Of a DNA stretch of 63,279 bases, positions 17,988-26,105 are shown one piece after another. The stretch is from Streptomyces sp. SID8352. Lineage in GTDB: Bacteria > Actinomycetota > Actinomycetes > Streptomycetales > Streptomycetaceae. The translations under genes were made by a program, and so were the position numbers. The notes beneath the pieces were generated by a model. It ran no database searches and was not told where the DNA came from. It saw nothing but the letters and a program-made list of their open reading frames with translations. The number at the start of each line of letters is the position of its first letter. Within the stretch, counting starts at the first letter, position 1. Location of the stretch: the NCBI RefSeq assembly GCF_009862265.1, contig NZ_WWGX01000111.1, forward strand, positions 180-63,458, written 5' to 3'.

Positions 17988-18860
17988 ATGATGAACAAAG
18001 GACAACCCAGCCGGACAGCTCTCATGTCGGCCGCGGCCCGTGCGGCACACCTCCTCGTCGATGGGACTCCCTCGATCTTCGTCGACCCCCTGGCGCAGAC
18101 CTTCCTGGGGGATCGTGCTGAGGAACTGCTCGGCTACCACCGGTCCTACGGTGGGCACCCAGTCCTGTCCGGCGCACGGACGACGGCCGTGACCCGCAGC
18201 CGCTACACGGAGGACCGACTCGCCGAGCTGGCCGACCGGGGCGTCGACCAGTACGTGATCCTCGGCGCGGGACTGGACTCCTTCGCATTCCGGTCGGAAC
18301 TGGCCGACGACGTGAGGGTGTTCGAGGTGGACAAGCCGACGACCCAAGACTGGAAGCGGGCGCTACTGGTTGAGACGGGGACAACGGTGCCACCGTCCGC
18401 CTCCTTCGTTCCGGTCGACTTCGAGAAGGAGTCCGCCCGGTCACTCACCGGTCACCTCGCGCGGGCCGGCTTTGATCCGGGCCGACCCGCGCTGGTCAGC
18501 TGGCTCGGGGTCACGATGTACCTGACCTCGGAGGCGATCAGGCAGACCCTGGCCGTTATCGGCGGCTTCGCACCCGGCACAGAGCTCATCGTGGAGCACA
18601 TCCTCCCGGCCGGACTCCGCGACGAGGCGGGGCAGTCGTACGCGGAGGGCGTCATGGCGGCGGCGGCCGAGCAGGGCGAGCCCTGGCGAACCTTCCTCAG
18701 CGTCGAGCAGATGGACGCCCTCCTGCTCGAGCACCGGCTCCAGCCGACCGAGTACGCCCGGCAACGCGAGACGATCGACGCTGCGGAGTGGGAACGTTCC
18801 GACACGCTCCGACCGTTCGAGTTGTCCGTCCTCGCCCGTGCGAGCGTCCCCACCCGCTAG
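17988..18860 (+). CDS. SAM-dependent methyltransferase of the leucine-carboxymethyltransferase/TIGR00027 family
   Basis: A 290-residue class I methyltransferase. Family hallmarks are SRTALMSAAARAAHLL at the start, VILGAGLDSFAFR (SAM motif I, about residue 85), VFEVDKP (motif II acidic residue) and LVSWLGVTMYLTSEAI. Start candidates are GTG 17976, ATG 17988 and ATG 17991; none has a good ribosome site. This family is expanded in actinobacteria and often O-methylates carboxylates or polyketides. It stands alone, divergent from the ALAS/ketosynthase set 770 bp away, so a joint role is possible but unproven. Confidence 0.86.
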   Translation: MMNKGQPSRTALMSAAARAAHLLVDGTPSIFVDPLAQTFLGDRAEELLGYHRSYGGHPVLSGARTTAVTRSRYTEDRLAELADRGVDQYVILGAGLDSFAFRSELADDVRVFEVDKPTTQDWKRALLVETGTTVPPSASFVPVDFEKESARSLTGHLARAGFDPGRPALVSWLGVTMYLTSEAIRQTLAVIGGFAPGTELIVEHILPAGLRDEAGQSYAEGVMAAAAEQGEPWRTFLSVEQMDALLLEHRLQPTEYARQRETIDAAEWERSDTLRPFELSVLARASVPTR

Positions 18861-18874
18861 TGACCTGAGTGTCG

Positions 18875-19250
18875 GGGTTGCTGGTGATGCCCGGGAGTGG
18901 GAGGGCTCGTTCGGGCTGGTCACGGATTGCCCGGGTGGTCTTGGCGATGTTGGTCGCTCCGATGGTTTTCAGCGGGCCGATGGCGAGGTTGCGGAGGGTC
19001 GCCATGGCGCGGGGCGCGGTCCCGGTACGAACGGTGGAGGCGTCATCGGTGAAGGTCACGTCGCGCATGTGGTGCAGGGCTTCCACTGTCCGGTGGCCGC
19101 GGATCGCGGTGGCCAGGTCGGCGGAAGTGGTCTGGTGAGCGTCGAGGCTGGTGACCGCGTGGACGGTCTCGCGGCTCTCGCGTCGTCCGGTCTGCCGCCG
19201 GCGGTGGACGCGGCTGGGCGGGCGTGGGGGAACGCGATTCCGCCGAGTCG
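18875..19250 (-). mobile_element. Remnant of an ISAs1-family transposase
   Basis: On the minus strand the region reads GGIAFPHARP, then after a frame change VHRRRQTGRRESRETVHAV, TSLDAHQTTSADLATAIRGH, TVEALHHMRDVTFTDDAS and MATLRNLAIGPLKTIG. This is the conserved C-terminal third of ISAs1-family DDE transposases, including the final catalytic Glu (VEALHH). The N-terminal two thirds are absent and at least one frameshift is present. No terminal inverted repeats or target duplications were found. It is an old, inactive fragment wedged between the methyltransferase and an SMI1/KNR4 gene. Confidence 0.75.
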
Positions 19251-19274
19251 GTGACGTGTGGTGGGATCGGACGC

Positions 19275-19946
19275 ATGAGCGATCACGGAACGACGGGGAC
19301 CGTCGGGGACGAGGCGCGCGCCGGGGCGGTGCGGGACGCCTGGGCGCGCATCGACGCGTGGATGCGCGCCCACGCCCCGGACTCCTACGAGGTGCTGGCG
19401 CCGCCCGCCGACCCGGCGGCGGTCGAGGCGGCCCAGGCCGAGATGGGGGTTGGTTTCCCGGCGGACCTCCTCGCCTCCCTCGCCTGTCACAACGGCCTGC
19501 GCCACTGGGACAACTGCCTGCCCCTGAGGCCGCCCGAGCCCGTCGCCGGGATCGTCGACCACTGGCAGATGTGCGTCGAGATCGACGAGTACACCCGCGC
19601 CGACGAGGACGAGCCGGAGCCCGAGGGCGAGGAGCCCTGGTGGCACCCCCAGTGGATTCCCTGGGCCCAGAGCGACGGCGACGCCCAGATCATCGACATG
19701 CGCCCGGGCCCCGACCAGGGCCGCCTCGGCATGGCCTACCACGACCACTGCGGCGTCTTCGCCGACGGCTGGCCGTCGCTGGCGGCGTACCTGACCGAGG
19801 TCGCCGACGTCCTGGAGAAGGGCGGGGCGGTGGGGGGAACGTGGGCCCCCTTCCTCACGACCGACGGGGAACTGTGGTGGTCGCTCAAGGGCGAGACCCA
19901 GCTCAACGGAGAGCCGCTGACACCGGCGCCGACGGCCGGTTCCTGA
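19275..19946 (+). CDS. SMI1/KNR4 family protein
   Basis: A 223-residue protein, start ATG 19275 (MSDHGTTG). The fold signature is clear: RIDAWMRAHAPDSYEVLAPP, then AEMGVGFPADLLASLACHNG, WCYLPLRP-like NCLPLRPPEP, an acidic linker, WIPWAQSDGDAQIIDM and GVFADGWPSLAAYLTEVADVL. SMI1/KNR4 domains occur as stand-alone proteins in Streptomyces and as immunity proteins in polymorphic toxin systems. No toxin gene is visible beside it, so no partner can be named; it lies right after a transposase remnant. Confidence 0.85.
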   Translation: MSDHGTTGTVGDEARAGAVRDAWARIDAWMRAHAPDSYEVLAPPADPAAVEAAQAEMGVGFPADLLASLACHNGLRHWDNCLPLRPPEPVAGIVDHWQMCVEIDEYTRADEDEPEPEGEEPWWHPQWIPWAQSDGDAQIIDMRPGPDQGRLGMAYHDHCGVFADGWPSLAAYLTEVADVLEKGGAVGGTWAPFLTTDGELWWSLKGETQLNGEPLTPAPTAGS

Positions 19947-20381
19947 GTTCGCGGAGGGTTCTGGGCGAGTTTCTGTCCGCCTGGGCCCAGCGGGTCGCCG
20001 AGGCCGCGCAGCCTCGCGGACTGAGGAGGCCCGCGCCGCCCTGCCTCCGCCGGAGGGCGGCCATGGGCCACTGGTCGTCCACGGAGGCCCCGGCGGTCCG
20101 GGAAGCGAGATGATCACCGGCACCGCCCACCTGCACGTCGGGGAACTCGCCGATGCGCGGGCCGCCGCCGGGGGCGCCCCGACGCTGTTCGCCGCAGAGC
20201 TGACCGTGCACCCGGGCGTGGACTCGATCGCCCGCGACGGGCTTCGTTCGGCCGAGGGGCCACCCGGCGCGATCGGGGTGCCGTGGGCGATCGGGGCACG
20301 GGGGCGACGGTGTCCGGGCTTGCGCGGCGGCGGCCGGGGGTGCTCCGCGCGCGGCCTGTGACGTGGAGGGTTCCATGGTGG
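19947..20381 (+). other. Intergenic region, perhaps with a short unrecognised reading frame
   Basis: No supported gene. A short plus-strand frame from ATG 20110 reads MITGTAHLHVGELADARAAA and FAAELTVHPGVDSIARDGL before losing sense and ending at 20361. The first 45 codons look protein-like and could be the start of a truncated gene, but I do not recognise the family. Confidence 0.25.
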
Positions 20382-20789
20382 TCAGGCGGCAGGTTCGGGA
20401 AGATGGCCGAGGCGTTTGACGACGCGCTCACGCAGGCGAAGGTACTCCTCTCGGCGCCGGGGCAGAGGTCCTGGCGGGCGCTTGACGGCGCATCCCTCGG
20501 TAATGGTCTGGCCGTCCTGGAACTGCTCGTGTGTCAGGTCGAGTTCCGCACCGCTCGGCAAGCGGTTCCACCAGTGGAATCCGTGCTGTTCCCCCGCATG
20601 ATGGACCTCGCCGACCATGAGATCACCGCCGAAGATGTCGTGCACGATCAGGGCGGTGATGTCACAGTGCCCCCACGCCGGGTTGGCGGGCTGCCAGCCG
20701 GCGCGGGCGAAGTCGTCGGGGGAACAGGTGTCGGCGGCCCAACTGCCCCGCAGGGCCTCGTCGAGGACGAGCAGGTTCCAAGGGGTCAT
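20382..20789 (-). CDS. YunG-like conserved hypothetical protein
   Basis: A 135-residue protein with a pattern recurrent in actinobacteria: RGSWAADTCSPDDFARAGW, NPAWGHCDITALIVHDIFGG, HGFHWWNRLPSGAELDLTHEQF. The conserved Cys, His and Asp in WAADTC and GHCDITA look like a cysteine-hydrolase (papain-like/transglutaminase-like) arrangement, as suggested for YunG-type proteins, but no activity is known to me. It ends with the linker RLRERVVKRLGHLPEPAA. Isolated gene, convergent with nothing informative. Confidence 0.75.
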   Translation of the reverse strand: MTPWNLLVLDEALRGSWAADTCSPDDFARAGWQPANPAWGHCDITALIVHDIFGGDLMVGEVHHAGEQHGFHWWNRLPSGAELDLTHEQFQDGQTITEGCAVKRPPGPLPRRREEYLRLRERVVKRLGHLPEPAA

Positions 20790-21260
20790 GCCTGCAGCAT
20801 CGCAGCCGCCACTGACAGTGATGCCGGATGTCGACGGGTAGGCATTCAGTCACGGCGTCTACGGGAATGACTTCGAGGCGGACGTGAGGGCAACGGGAAC
20901 GGGTGGACCTTGCTGCGTTCTCCCGCGAGATCGCTGAGTCAGTGAACGGGCCCTGCCTGCCCGGGCGGGGAAGTGGGAGGACGGATATGCCTCGGCTGTC
21001 TGTGAATCAGCGGGAGGCTTCCGCTCCGCCTCCCTGGCGCACCAGGTCCAGGACGGGTGCGTGCAGGGCGGTCGGACCGTCGGCGGGGAAGGGCACGGGG
21101 CTCCCGGTCAAGGTGTGGCATTCTGCGGCTTCGGTGTGCTGGGTCGTCAGGTCCGCCTCGCCGTCGCGGCGCAGGTGGTGGCGAGGGTGACATCGCCGGT
21201 GACGACGCCGACTTCGGCGGTCGTTGCTCTTCGAGCAGGTCGCGACGGGCGGGGGAGCGG
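20790..21260 (+). other. Intergenic region upstream of the TSUP permease
   Basis: About 470 bp with open frames on both strands but no recognised domain, no ribosome-site/start combination I trust and no clear repeat. It presumably carries the promoter of the permease gene; nothing more can be supported. Confidence 0.35.
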
Positions 21261-22046
21261 ATGGCGTGGGAGTCGGGGGTGGCCGGCCTCGCGGTCGGGA
21301 TGTTGATCGCCGCGGTGACCGCGCCGGTCGGAGTGTCAGGGGCGCTGTTCCTGCTGCCGGTGCAGCTCAGCGTTTTCGCCGTGCCCAACCCCGCCGTCAC
21401 CCCCACCAACCTGCTCTACAACGTGGTGGCGGGACCCGGCGCCCTGCTGCGCTACCGGCGCGACGGCGCTCTTGCCGGACCGCTCGCACGCCGCCTCGTG
21501 CTGGGCACGCTGCCCGGCGTCGTCCTCGGAGCGGCCGTCCGGGTGTTCGTCCTGCCCGGTCCCCATGTCTTCCGCCTCCTGGTCGCCGCGCTGATGCTGC
21601 CTCTCGGCATCTGGCTCATCACCCGAACCCTGCGACCCGCACCCCCTGCGGACCGACGCCCCGAGCCCCGCCCCCGGACGGTGACCGGTCTGGCGCTCGC
21701 GGTCGGTGTCGTCGGCGGCATCTACGGGATCGGCGGCGGCTCGATCCTCGGCCCCATCCTCGTCGGACGGGGCGTCCCCGTCGCCAAGGTCGCCCCCGCC
21801 GCTCTCGCCTCCACCTTCGCCACATCCCTGGTCGGCGCCTCCACCTACGCCCTGCTCTCCCTGGCCCATCCAGGCAGCATCGCCCCCGACTGGCTGCTCG
21901 GCCCGGCCTGCGGCCTCGGCGGCCTCATCGGCGGCTACCTCGGCGCCCGCCTCCAACCACGTCTGTCCGAGACCTTCCTCCGCCTCCTCCTCGGCACCCT
22001 CGCCACCGCCGTCGGCACCCTCTACGCGATCGATGTGCTGCGCTGA
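21261..22046 (+). CDS. TSUP (TauE/SafE) family membrane permease
   Basis: A 261-residue, mostly hydrophobic protein with about eight membrane segments. The start ATG follows ggggagcgg. Repeated halves carry the family motifs NPAVTPTNLLYNVVAGPGALLRYRR and VGVVGGIYGIGGGSILGPIL (each read in parts), then VAPAALASTFATSLVGASTY and GLGGLIGGYLGARLQ. TSUP proteins export sulfite, sulfoacetate or other small organic anions, or import in some cases. No neighbour indicates the cargo. Confidence 0.9.
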   Translation: MAWESGVAGLAVGMLIAAVTAPVGVSGALFLLPVQLSVFAVPNPAVTPTNLLYNVVAGPGALLRYRRDGALAGPLARRLVLGTLPGVVLGAAVRVFVLPGPHVFRLLVAALMLPLGIWLITRTLRPAPPADRRPEPRPRTVTGLALAVGVVGGIYGIGGGSILGPILVGRGVPVAKVAPAALASTFATSLVGASTYALLSLAHPGSIAPDWLLGPACGLGGLIGGYLGARLQPRLSETFLRLLLGTLATAVGTLYAIDVLR

Positions 22047-22249
22047 GCCCGCGATCGACCTCAGGCCTTGCGGCACGGGGGGAACTTCGACGGCACGCGC
22101 TCACTCTTCGGTGCCACGGGACACGTCGACGGTGAATCGGTCGGTGTCCATTACCTGGGCCTGGGCCGGTGTGCAGGCGTGCTTCGGCGGCGCCGAGGCC
22201 GTCCCGGAGCGGCCGTCGAAGAGGTGGGGCATCACGGTGCGGCCGAGGC

Positions 22250-23230
22250 TCACCCGCTCTCCCGGGTCCCCTCGTGCGGAGCGTCGGCGGCGGACAGGTC
22301 GCCTGAAGAGGTCCCCTGTTGCCCGTCGCCCCGGAGCTGGTCCCGCGCCCACCTCTCGAAGGTGGTGAGGGGCAGGCCCAGATCCTTCGCGAAACCGGGG
22401 CGGGCCGGCTGGGGTTCCTCGTTGATGCAGGCCTGCGCGAAGCCCATGTCGGGCATCCCGGCGACGGTCGCCTCCTCGCCGGTCATGTCGGGTGCCGCCA
22501 ACTCGACGCCCAGGGCGCGGGAGAGGATCGCGGCGATGTCCGTCATGGACAGGAAGTCGCCGGCCAGTTCGAGTTCGACCCGGTCGAGCCGTTCCGGCTC
22601 GGCGATGGCCGCGGCCGCCGCCGTGCCGATGTCGGCGACGGCGACGAGGGAGAGCCGGGTCGCGGGCTTGAGCAGGGTCACCAGCCCGCCCTCGACGCCG
22701 CGGGGGAACATGATCCGGGCTGAGGGGAGGAAGTTCTCCATGAAGAAGCCCGGCTTGATGAGCGTCCAGTGCGTGAAGCCCGCCTCACGGACCCGGTCCT
22801 GGATCCCGGCCTTGGCGCTGTAGTACGGCTCCATCCACGCCCACTGGTCCTTGACCCAGCTGACATGCTGCCCCGCACCGGAGACAGAGGTGTGGACGAA
22901 CTGCGGGACTCCCGCGGCTCGGGCTCCTTCGATCAGGTTGACGGCCTGCGCGACCTCGCCGTCGAAGCCGCGGCCGTCCATGTCGGGCATCTGGACGGAG
23001 AACACCGCGCGCGCTCCTTCGGCGGCGCGGCGTACCGAGCCGGGGTCGTCCAGGTCACCGGTGATGAGCTCGGCGCCCAGCGCCTCGACCGCCTTCGCCC
23101 GGTCGGTGGCCGGGTCGCGGACCAGCGCCCGGACGGGAATCCCCGCGGCGATCAGGGCGCGCGCGGTGGCACCGCCCTGGCGGCCGGTGGCGCCGGCGAC
23201 CAGAACGGGAACAACGGACTGCGTGGTCAT
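22250..23230 (-). CDS. NmrA-family NAD(P)-binding protein
   Basis: A 326-residue atypical short-chain dehydrogenase (start ATG 23228-23230). The N-terminal Rossmann motif VLVAGATGRQGGATARAL is followed by RALVRDPATDRAKAVEALGAE, DLDDPGSV and FVHTSVSGAG. The Ser/Tyr/Lys catalytic set is incomplete, as in NmrA-like sensors and azoreductase-like members. Divergent from a TetR gene with an operator between them, so it is probably the target of that repressor. Its C-terminal 25 residues are low-complexity. Confidence 0.88.
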   Translation of the reverse strand: MTTQSVVPVLVAGATGRQGGATARALIAAGIPVRALVRDPATDRAKAVEALGAELITGDLDDPGSVRRAAEGARAVFSVQMPDMDGRGFDGEVAQAVNLIEGARAAGVPQFVHTSVSGAGQHVSWVKDQWAWMEPYYSAKAGIQDRVREAGFTHWTLIKPGFFMENFLPSARIMFPRGVEGGLVTLLKPATRLSLVAVADIGTAAAAAIAEPERLDRVELELAGDFLSMTDIAAILSRALGVELAAPDMTGEEATVAGMPDMGFAQACINEEPQPARPGFAKDLGLPLTTFERWARDQLRGDGQQGTSSGDLSAADAPHEGTRESG

Positions 23231-23254
23231 GAAGCTCCTCCGCCGAGTACCGAA

Positions 23255-23281
23255 GGTAAATGGCGGGGCCCGCCGTTTACC
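23255..23281 (+). promoter_or_regulatory. TetR operator palindrome, copy 1
   Basis: Two 13-base arms around a single central base: left arm ggtaaatggcggg, right arm its reverse complement with one mismatch. It lies 25 bp from the NmrA-like start and 51 bp from the TetR start, so binding would block both divergent promoters. Confidence 0.7.
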
Positions 23282-23293
23282 CCCGGGTACGAT

Positions 23294-23314
23294 ACGGAGG
23301 GCCCCGCCACTTAG
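23294..23314 (-). promoter_or_regulatory. TetR operator, partial inverted copy 2
   Basis: Read on the minus strand, gctaagtggcggggccctccg matches the left three quarters of copy 1 at about 18 of 21 positions, including the uninterrupted tggcggggccc. The distal arm is degenerate. It places a second repressor half-site next to the tetR start. Confidence 0.5.
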
Positions 23315-23332
23315 CAAGCACGGAGACGCCCC

Positions 23333-23893
23333 ATGACCGGCCAGCGCGCGGACGCCCGGCGCAACTACGCCCTGATCCTTGCCATAGCGGAAGCCGAGGT
23401 CGCCGCGCACGGTGCCGACGCCTCCCTGGAGCAGATCGCCCGTACCGCCGGAGTCGGATCGGCCACCGTCCGCCGGCACTTCCCCACCCGGAGGGCCCTT
23501 CTGGAAGCGGTGTTCAGCAACCGGATCGACGCACTGTGCGCCCTCGCCGCGGAACTCACCAGCGCCGACGACCCACGGTCCGCACTGCTTGACTGGCTGA
23601 GCGCCCTCACCCGGTACGCAACCTCCGCACGCGGCATGGCCGATGCCCTGCTCAAGGACGCGGCGGACGAGGCCGATCACGTGAACGCCTGCTCGGCCCG
23701 GCTCGGCGGCGCCGTGGACCCGCTGCTGCACCGTGCCGCCCGGTCCGGCGCGGTGGCGCCCGAGGTAACCACGGCCGACCTGATTACGCTGGTCACCGGC
23801 CTCACGCTCGCCACGGAGCAGCACCAGGACCCTGCCGCCGAGGCGCAACGGCTGCTCGCCCTGACCGTGCGCGGCATCTGCCCGCGAAGCTGA
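23333..23893 (+). CDS. TetR/AcrR-family repressor (of the divergent NmrA-like gene)
   Basis: A 186-residue TetR protein. The helix-turn-helix is within residues 15-60: SLEQIARTAGVGSATVRRHFPTRRALLEAVF, read in parts. The C-terminal domain (SALTRYATSARGMADALLKD) is the SbtR-like type common in streptomycetes. It faces the NmrA-like oxidoreductase gene across two copies of a palindromic operator, the standard layout for autorepression and control of the neighbour. The inducer is unknown. Confidence 0.9.
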   Translation: MTGQRADARRNYALILAIAEAEVAAHGADASLEQIARTAGVGSATVRRHFPTRRALLEAVFSNRIDALCALAAELTSADDPRSALLDWLSALTRYATSARGMADALLKDAADEADHVNACSARLGGAVDPLLHRAARSGAVAPEVTTADLITLVTGLTLATEQHQDPAAEAQRLLALTVRGICPRS

Positions 23894-23919
23894 TCCGCAC
23901 CATGCTGTGGACGCCGGGC

Positions 23920-24882
23920 TCAGGGCGTGAGGACGATCCTCCCGAACACCTCTCCCGCGTCCATCGCGCGGTGGGCCGACGCCGCTTCCTCCAGCGGAAG
24001 CACCCGGTGCACGACCGCGCGCAGCCTCCCAGCCGCGGCATCGGCGAACTGGGAGGCCCGTACGGCCTGCCGGTCGGGCCCGGGCACCGTGTCGGAGCTG
24101 AAGGTGGCGAACGACAGCGACCTGCGGAAGCCGGCCATCAACCGCATGCCGAAGTCCACCGGCGGCGGCCCGCCGACCACGCCGACGGCCATGTAACGCC
24201 CGTTGGGGTTCAGCCTGTCCACGAAGACCGGAAGCCGCGCACCGGCGACCACGTCGATCACGACATCGAAGCCCTCCGGCGCGTCCGGTCCCCCCTCGCC
24301 CGCCCGGCCCAGGACATGGGTCGCGCCGAGCTCCTTCAGCCGGGCACCGCGCTCCGCCGAGGACGTGGTGACCGCCACCGCGCCCGCCCCTCCGCCGGCC
24401 GCGAGCTGGACGGCCGTGATCCCGATGCTGCCCGCGGCCCCCCGGACAAGGACCTCGTCGCCCGGCGCGAAGCGGGCCCGCTCCAGAGCGAAGTGGGCCA
24501 CGACGCCGGAGCCGCCGAGGGCCACCGCCTCCGCGTTGCCGAGGCCATGAGGCAGCGGCAGCACCTCATCGACCGGGGCGACGGCGTACGCGGCATACCC
24601 GCCGGACAGGCCGGTGGACGCCCACACACGCCGCCCGACCCATGAGCCGTCCACGCCCTCTCCCAGGGCGGAGACAGTTCCGGTGACCTCACTGCCCAGA
24701 AGGTGGCCTGCCCTGAAACCGTGGGAGGGGAGGGTCCCGCGGCGGATGACGGCATCCACCCCGCCCACCCCGATCGCCTCCACGGCGATCTGCACCTGGC
24801 CCGGCGCCGGAAGGGGCACGGGCAGGTCGGCGACCTCCAGCCCGCCGGGATCACCGAACGTCCTGATGACGACAGCCTTCAT
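23920..24882 (-). CDS. Quinone oxidoreductase-like (zinc-free MDR family) NADP-dependent oxidoreductase
   Basis: A 320-residue medium-chain dehydrogenase/reductase (start ATG 24880-24882, MKAVVIRTFGDPGGLEVAD). It has no structural or catalytic zinc Cys clusters. It has the QOR motif GHLLGSEVTGTVSALGEGV, the Rossmann stretch VLVRGAAGSIGITAVQLA and a C-terminal MDAGEVFGRIVLTP. It reduces quinones or enones with NADPH. Divergent from a TetR gene with a GC-rich palindromic operator, so likely an inducible stress or detoxification enzyme. Confidence 0.88.
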   Translation of the reverse strand: MKAVVIRTFGDPGGLEVADLPVPLPAPGQVQIAVEAIGVGGVDAVIRRGTLPSHGFRAGHLLGSEVTGTVSALGEGVDGSWVGRRVWASTGLSGGYAAYAVAPVDEVLPLPHGLGNAEAVALGGSGVVAHFALERARFAPGDEVLVRGAAGSIGITAVQLAAGGGAGAVAVTTSSAERGARLKELGATHVLGRAGEGGPDAPEGFDVVIDVVAGARLPVFVDRLNPNGRYMAVGVVGGPPPVDFGMRLMAGFRRSLSFATFSSDTVPGPDRQAVRASQFADAAAGRLRAVVHRVLPLEEAASAHRAMDAGEVFGRIVLTP

Positions 24883-24923
24883 GATGTCTCCCTGAACCGG
24901 TGGCGGGACGACGATGCCGCGAT

Positions 24924-24949
24924 CGGACCGTACCGGACCGCTCGGTCCG
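24924..24949 (+). promoter_or_regulatory. Operator cluster for the second TetR regulator
   Basis: Three copies of the heptamer cggaccg or its complement: 24924-24930, 24934-24940 and inverted cggtccg 24943-24949. The last two form a perfect palindrome with a 2-base spacer. The cluster lies in the 87-bp gap between the divergent oxidoreductase and tetR genes and so covers both promoters. Confidence 0.6.
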
Positions 24950-24969
24950 CCCGACCGAAACGAGAGAGA

Positions 24970-25614
24970 ATGACCCGCCGACTGCCTCGATCCGCCCGCC
25001 GCGACGCCCACGACAACCGGGCCCGGATCCTGGACGCCGCCCGCGCGGTGTTCGGAGAGGACGGCCTGGGCGCCCCCGTCCGCGAAGTCGCCCGGCACGC
25101 GGGCGTGGCCCCCGCTACGCTGTACCGGCACTTCCCCACCAAGCGGGCCCTGATCGCCGAAGCCCTCACCCAGCAGCGCCGGGCCTGCCACACCGCCGTC
25201 CGTGACGCCCTCGCCGACCCGGACCCCTGGCACGGCTTCCAGAGCCTGATCCAGCGGATCTGTGAACTCCACGCACACAGCCGCGACTTCGCCGATACCG
25301 CCATGACGGCCTTCCCCGAAGCCGCCGACCTCACCGCCGACCGCGGAGGAACCGTACCGGCGGTCACCGAACTGGCCCGCCGAGCCCGTGCCTCCGGCCG
25401 GCTCCGCCCCGATTTCGTCGTCGACGACCTGGTCCTCATGCTCATGGCCCACCAAGGCGTCCTGGACGCCCCTCCCGCCGCCCGGCCGGCAGCCTCCCGC
25501 CGCTTCGCCGCCTACGTGATCGAGGCATTCCGAGCCCCATCCGGGACGGGAGCCCCCGCATCGCTGCCGCCGGTCCCGGACCTGCGGCCCTCCGGCTCAC
25601 CCGGCCCGTCGTGA
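24970..25614 (+). CDS. TetR/AcrR-family repressor (of the divergent quinone oxidoreductase-like gene)
   Basis: A 214-residue TetR protein. The chosen ATG (24970) begins MTRRLPRSARRDAHDNRARI and is preceded by cgagagaga. HTH: VREVARHAGVAPATLYRHFP, then TKRALIAEAL. The C-terminal region (DFADTAMTAFPEAADL) is again SbtR-like, so it is a paralogue type of the repressor at 23333. It likely represses itself and the oxidoreductase. The last 25 residues are Pro-rich. Confidence 0.9.
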   Translation: MTRRLPRSARRDAHDNRARILDAARAVFGEDGLGAPVREVARHAGVAPATLYRHFPTKRALIAEALTQQRRACHTAVRDALADPDPWHGFQSLIQRICELHAHSRDFADTAMTAFPEAADLTADRGGTVPAVTELARRARASGRLRPDFVVDDLVLMLMAHQGVLDAPPAARPAASRRFAAYVIEAFRAPSGTGAPASLPPVPDLRPSGSPGPS

Positions 25615-25739
25615 CCCCGTCACCACCACGGTCCGCGGAGCCGGCCGTCGGCGCCCTCGCCACCGAGGCCGGGCGGCGGCCGGCAGGACGCCTGCGGGGC
25701 CCGGTCGGCGCTGGGCGGGGAGCCTCGAAGAAGGCCCGA

Positions 25740-26105
25740 TCAGGGCTCACGGACGAAGTGTGCGCAGTCCGGGCAGTCGTCGAGGTAGCGGTGCCGGCAC
25801 TCGACGGTGTGCAGGAGGAAGGTGATGGCCTGGCGTGTGCGGGCGAGTTCGCCCTCGAGTGCGGTGATCTTCGCCCTCACCACCGCCTGCGCATCCTGTT
25901 TCCTCGGCGTCATCGCGGCCCTCACCTCCGGTAGGCACAGCCCGACGCGGCGCAGCTTCAGCACGGTGCGTGCCTGCTCCAGGGCGCTGTCGTCGTAGAC
26001 GCGGTAGCCGTGGCCGTCGCGGGGCACGGTGAGCGCCCCCGTCTCCTCCCAATGCCGCAACACATGGGCCTCGATGCCACGGGCGCCCGTCGTGGTGCCT
26101 CGGTA
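25740..26105 (-). pseudogene. MerR-family regulator, N-terminally truncated
   Basis: The frame reads GIEAHVLRHWEETGALTVPR, then GYRVYDDSALEQARTVLKLR, RVGLCLPEVRAAM and a coiled dimer helix ending HTVECRHRYLDDCPDCAHFV. This is a MerR protein lacking only its first 8-10 residues (the usual MRIGEVA start). No start codon with a ribosome site exists at the right place; instead the frame runs into antisense sequence of the adjoining NmrA-like remnant. Most simply a deletion removed the shared promoter region and both N-termini. If a start far upstream were used, the product would carry an unrelated leader. Confidence 0.7.

Noticed and set aside
18875..19250. Intact insertion sequence
   Set aside because: Only the C-terminal third of a transposase, frameshifted, with no terminal inverted repeats found.
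19275..19946. Polymorphic toxin-immunity module
   Set aside because: An SMI1/KNR4 protein alone is not evidence; no toxin, WXG/LXG or secretion gene adjoins it.
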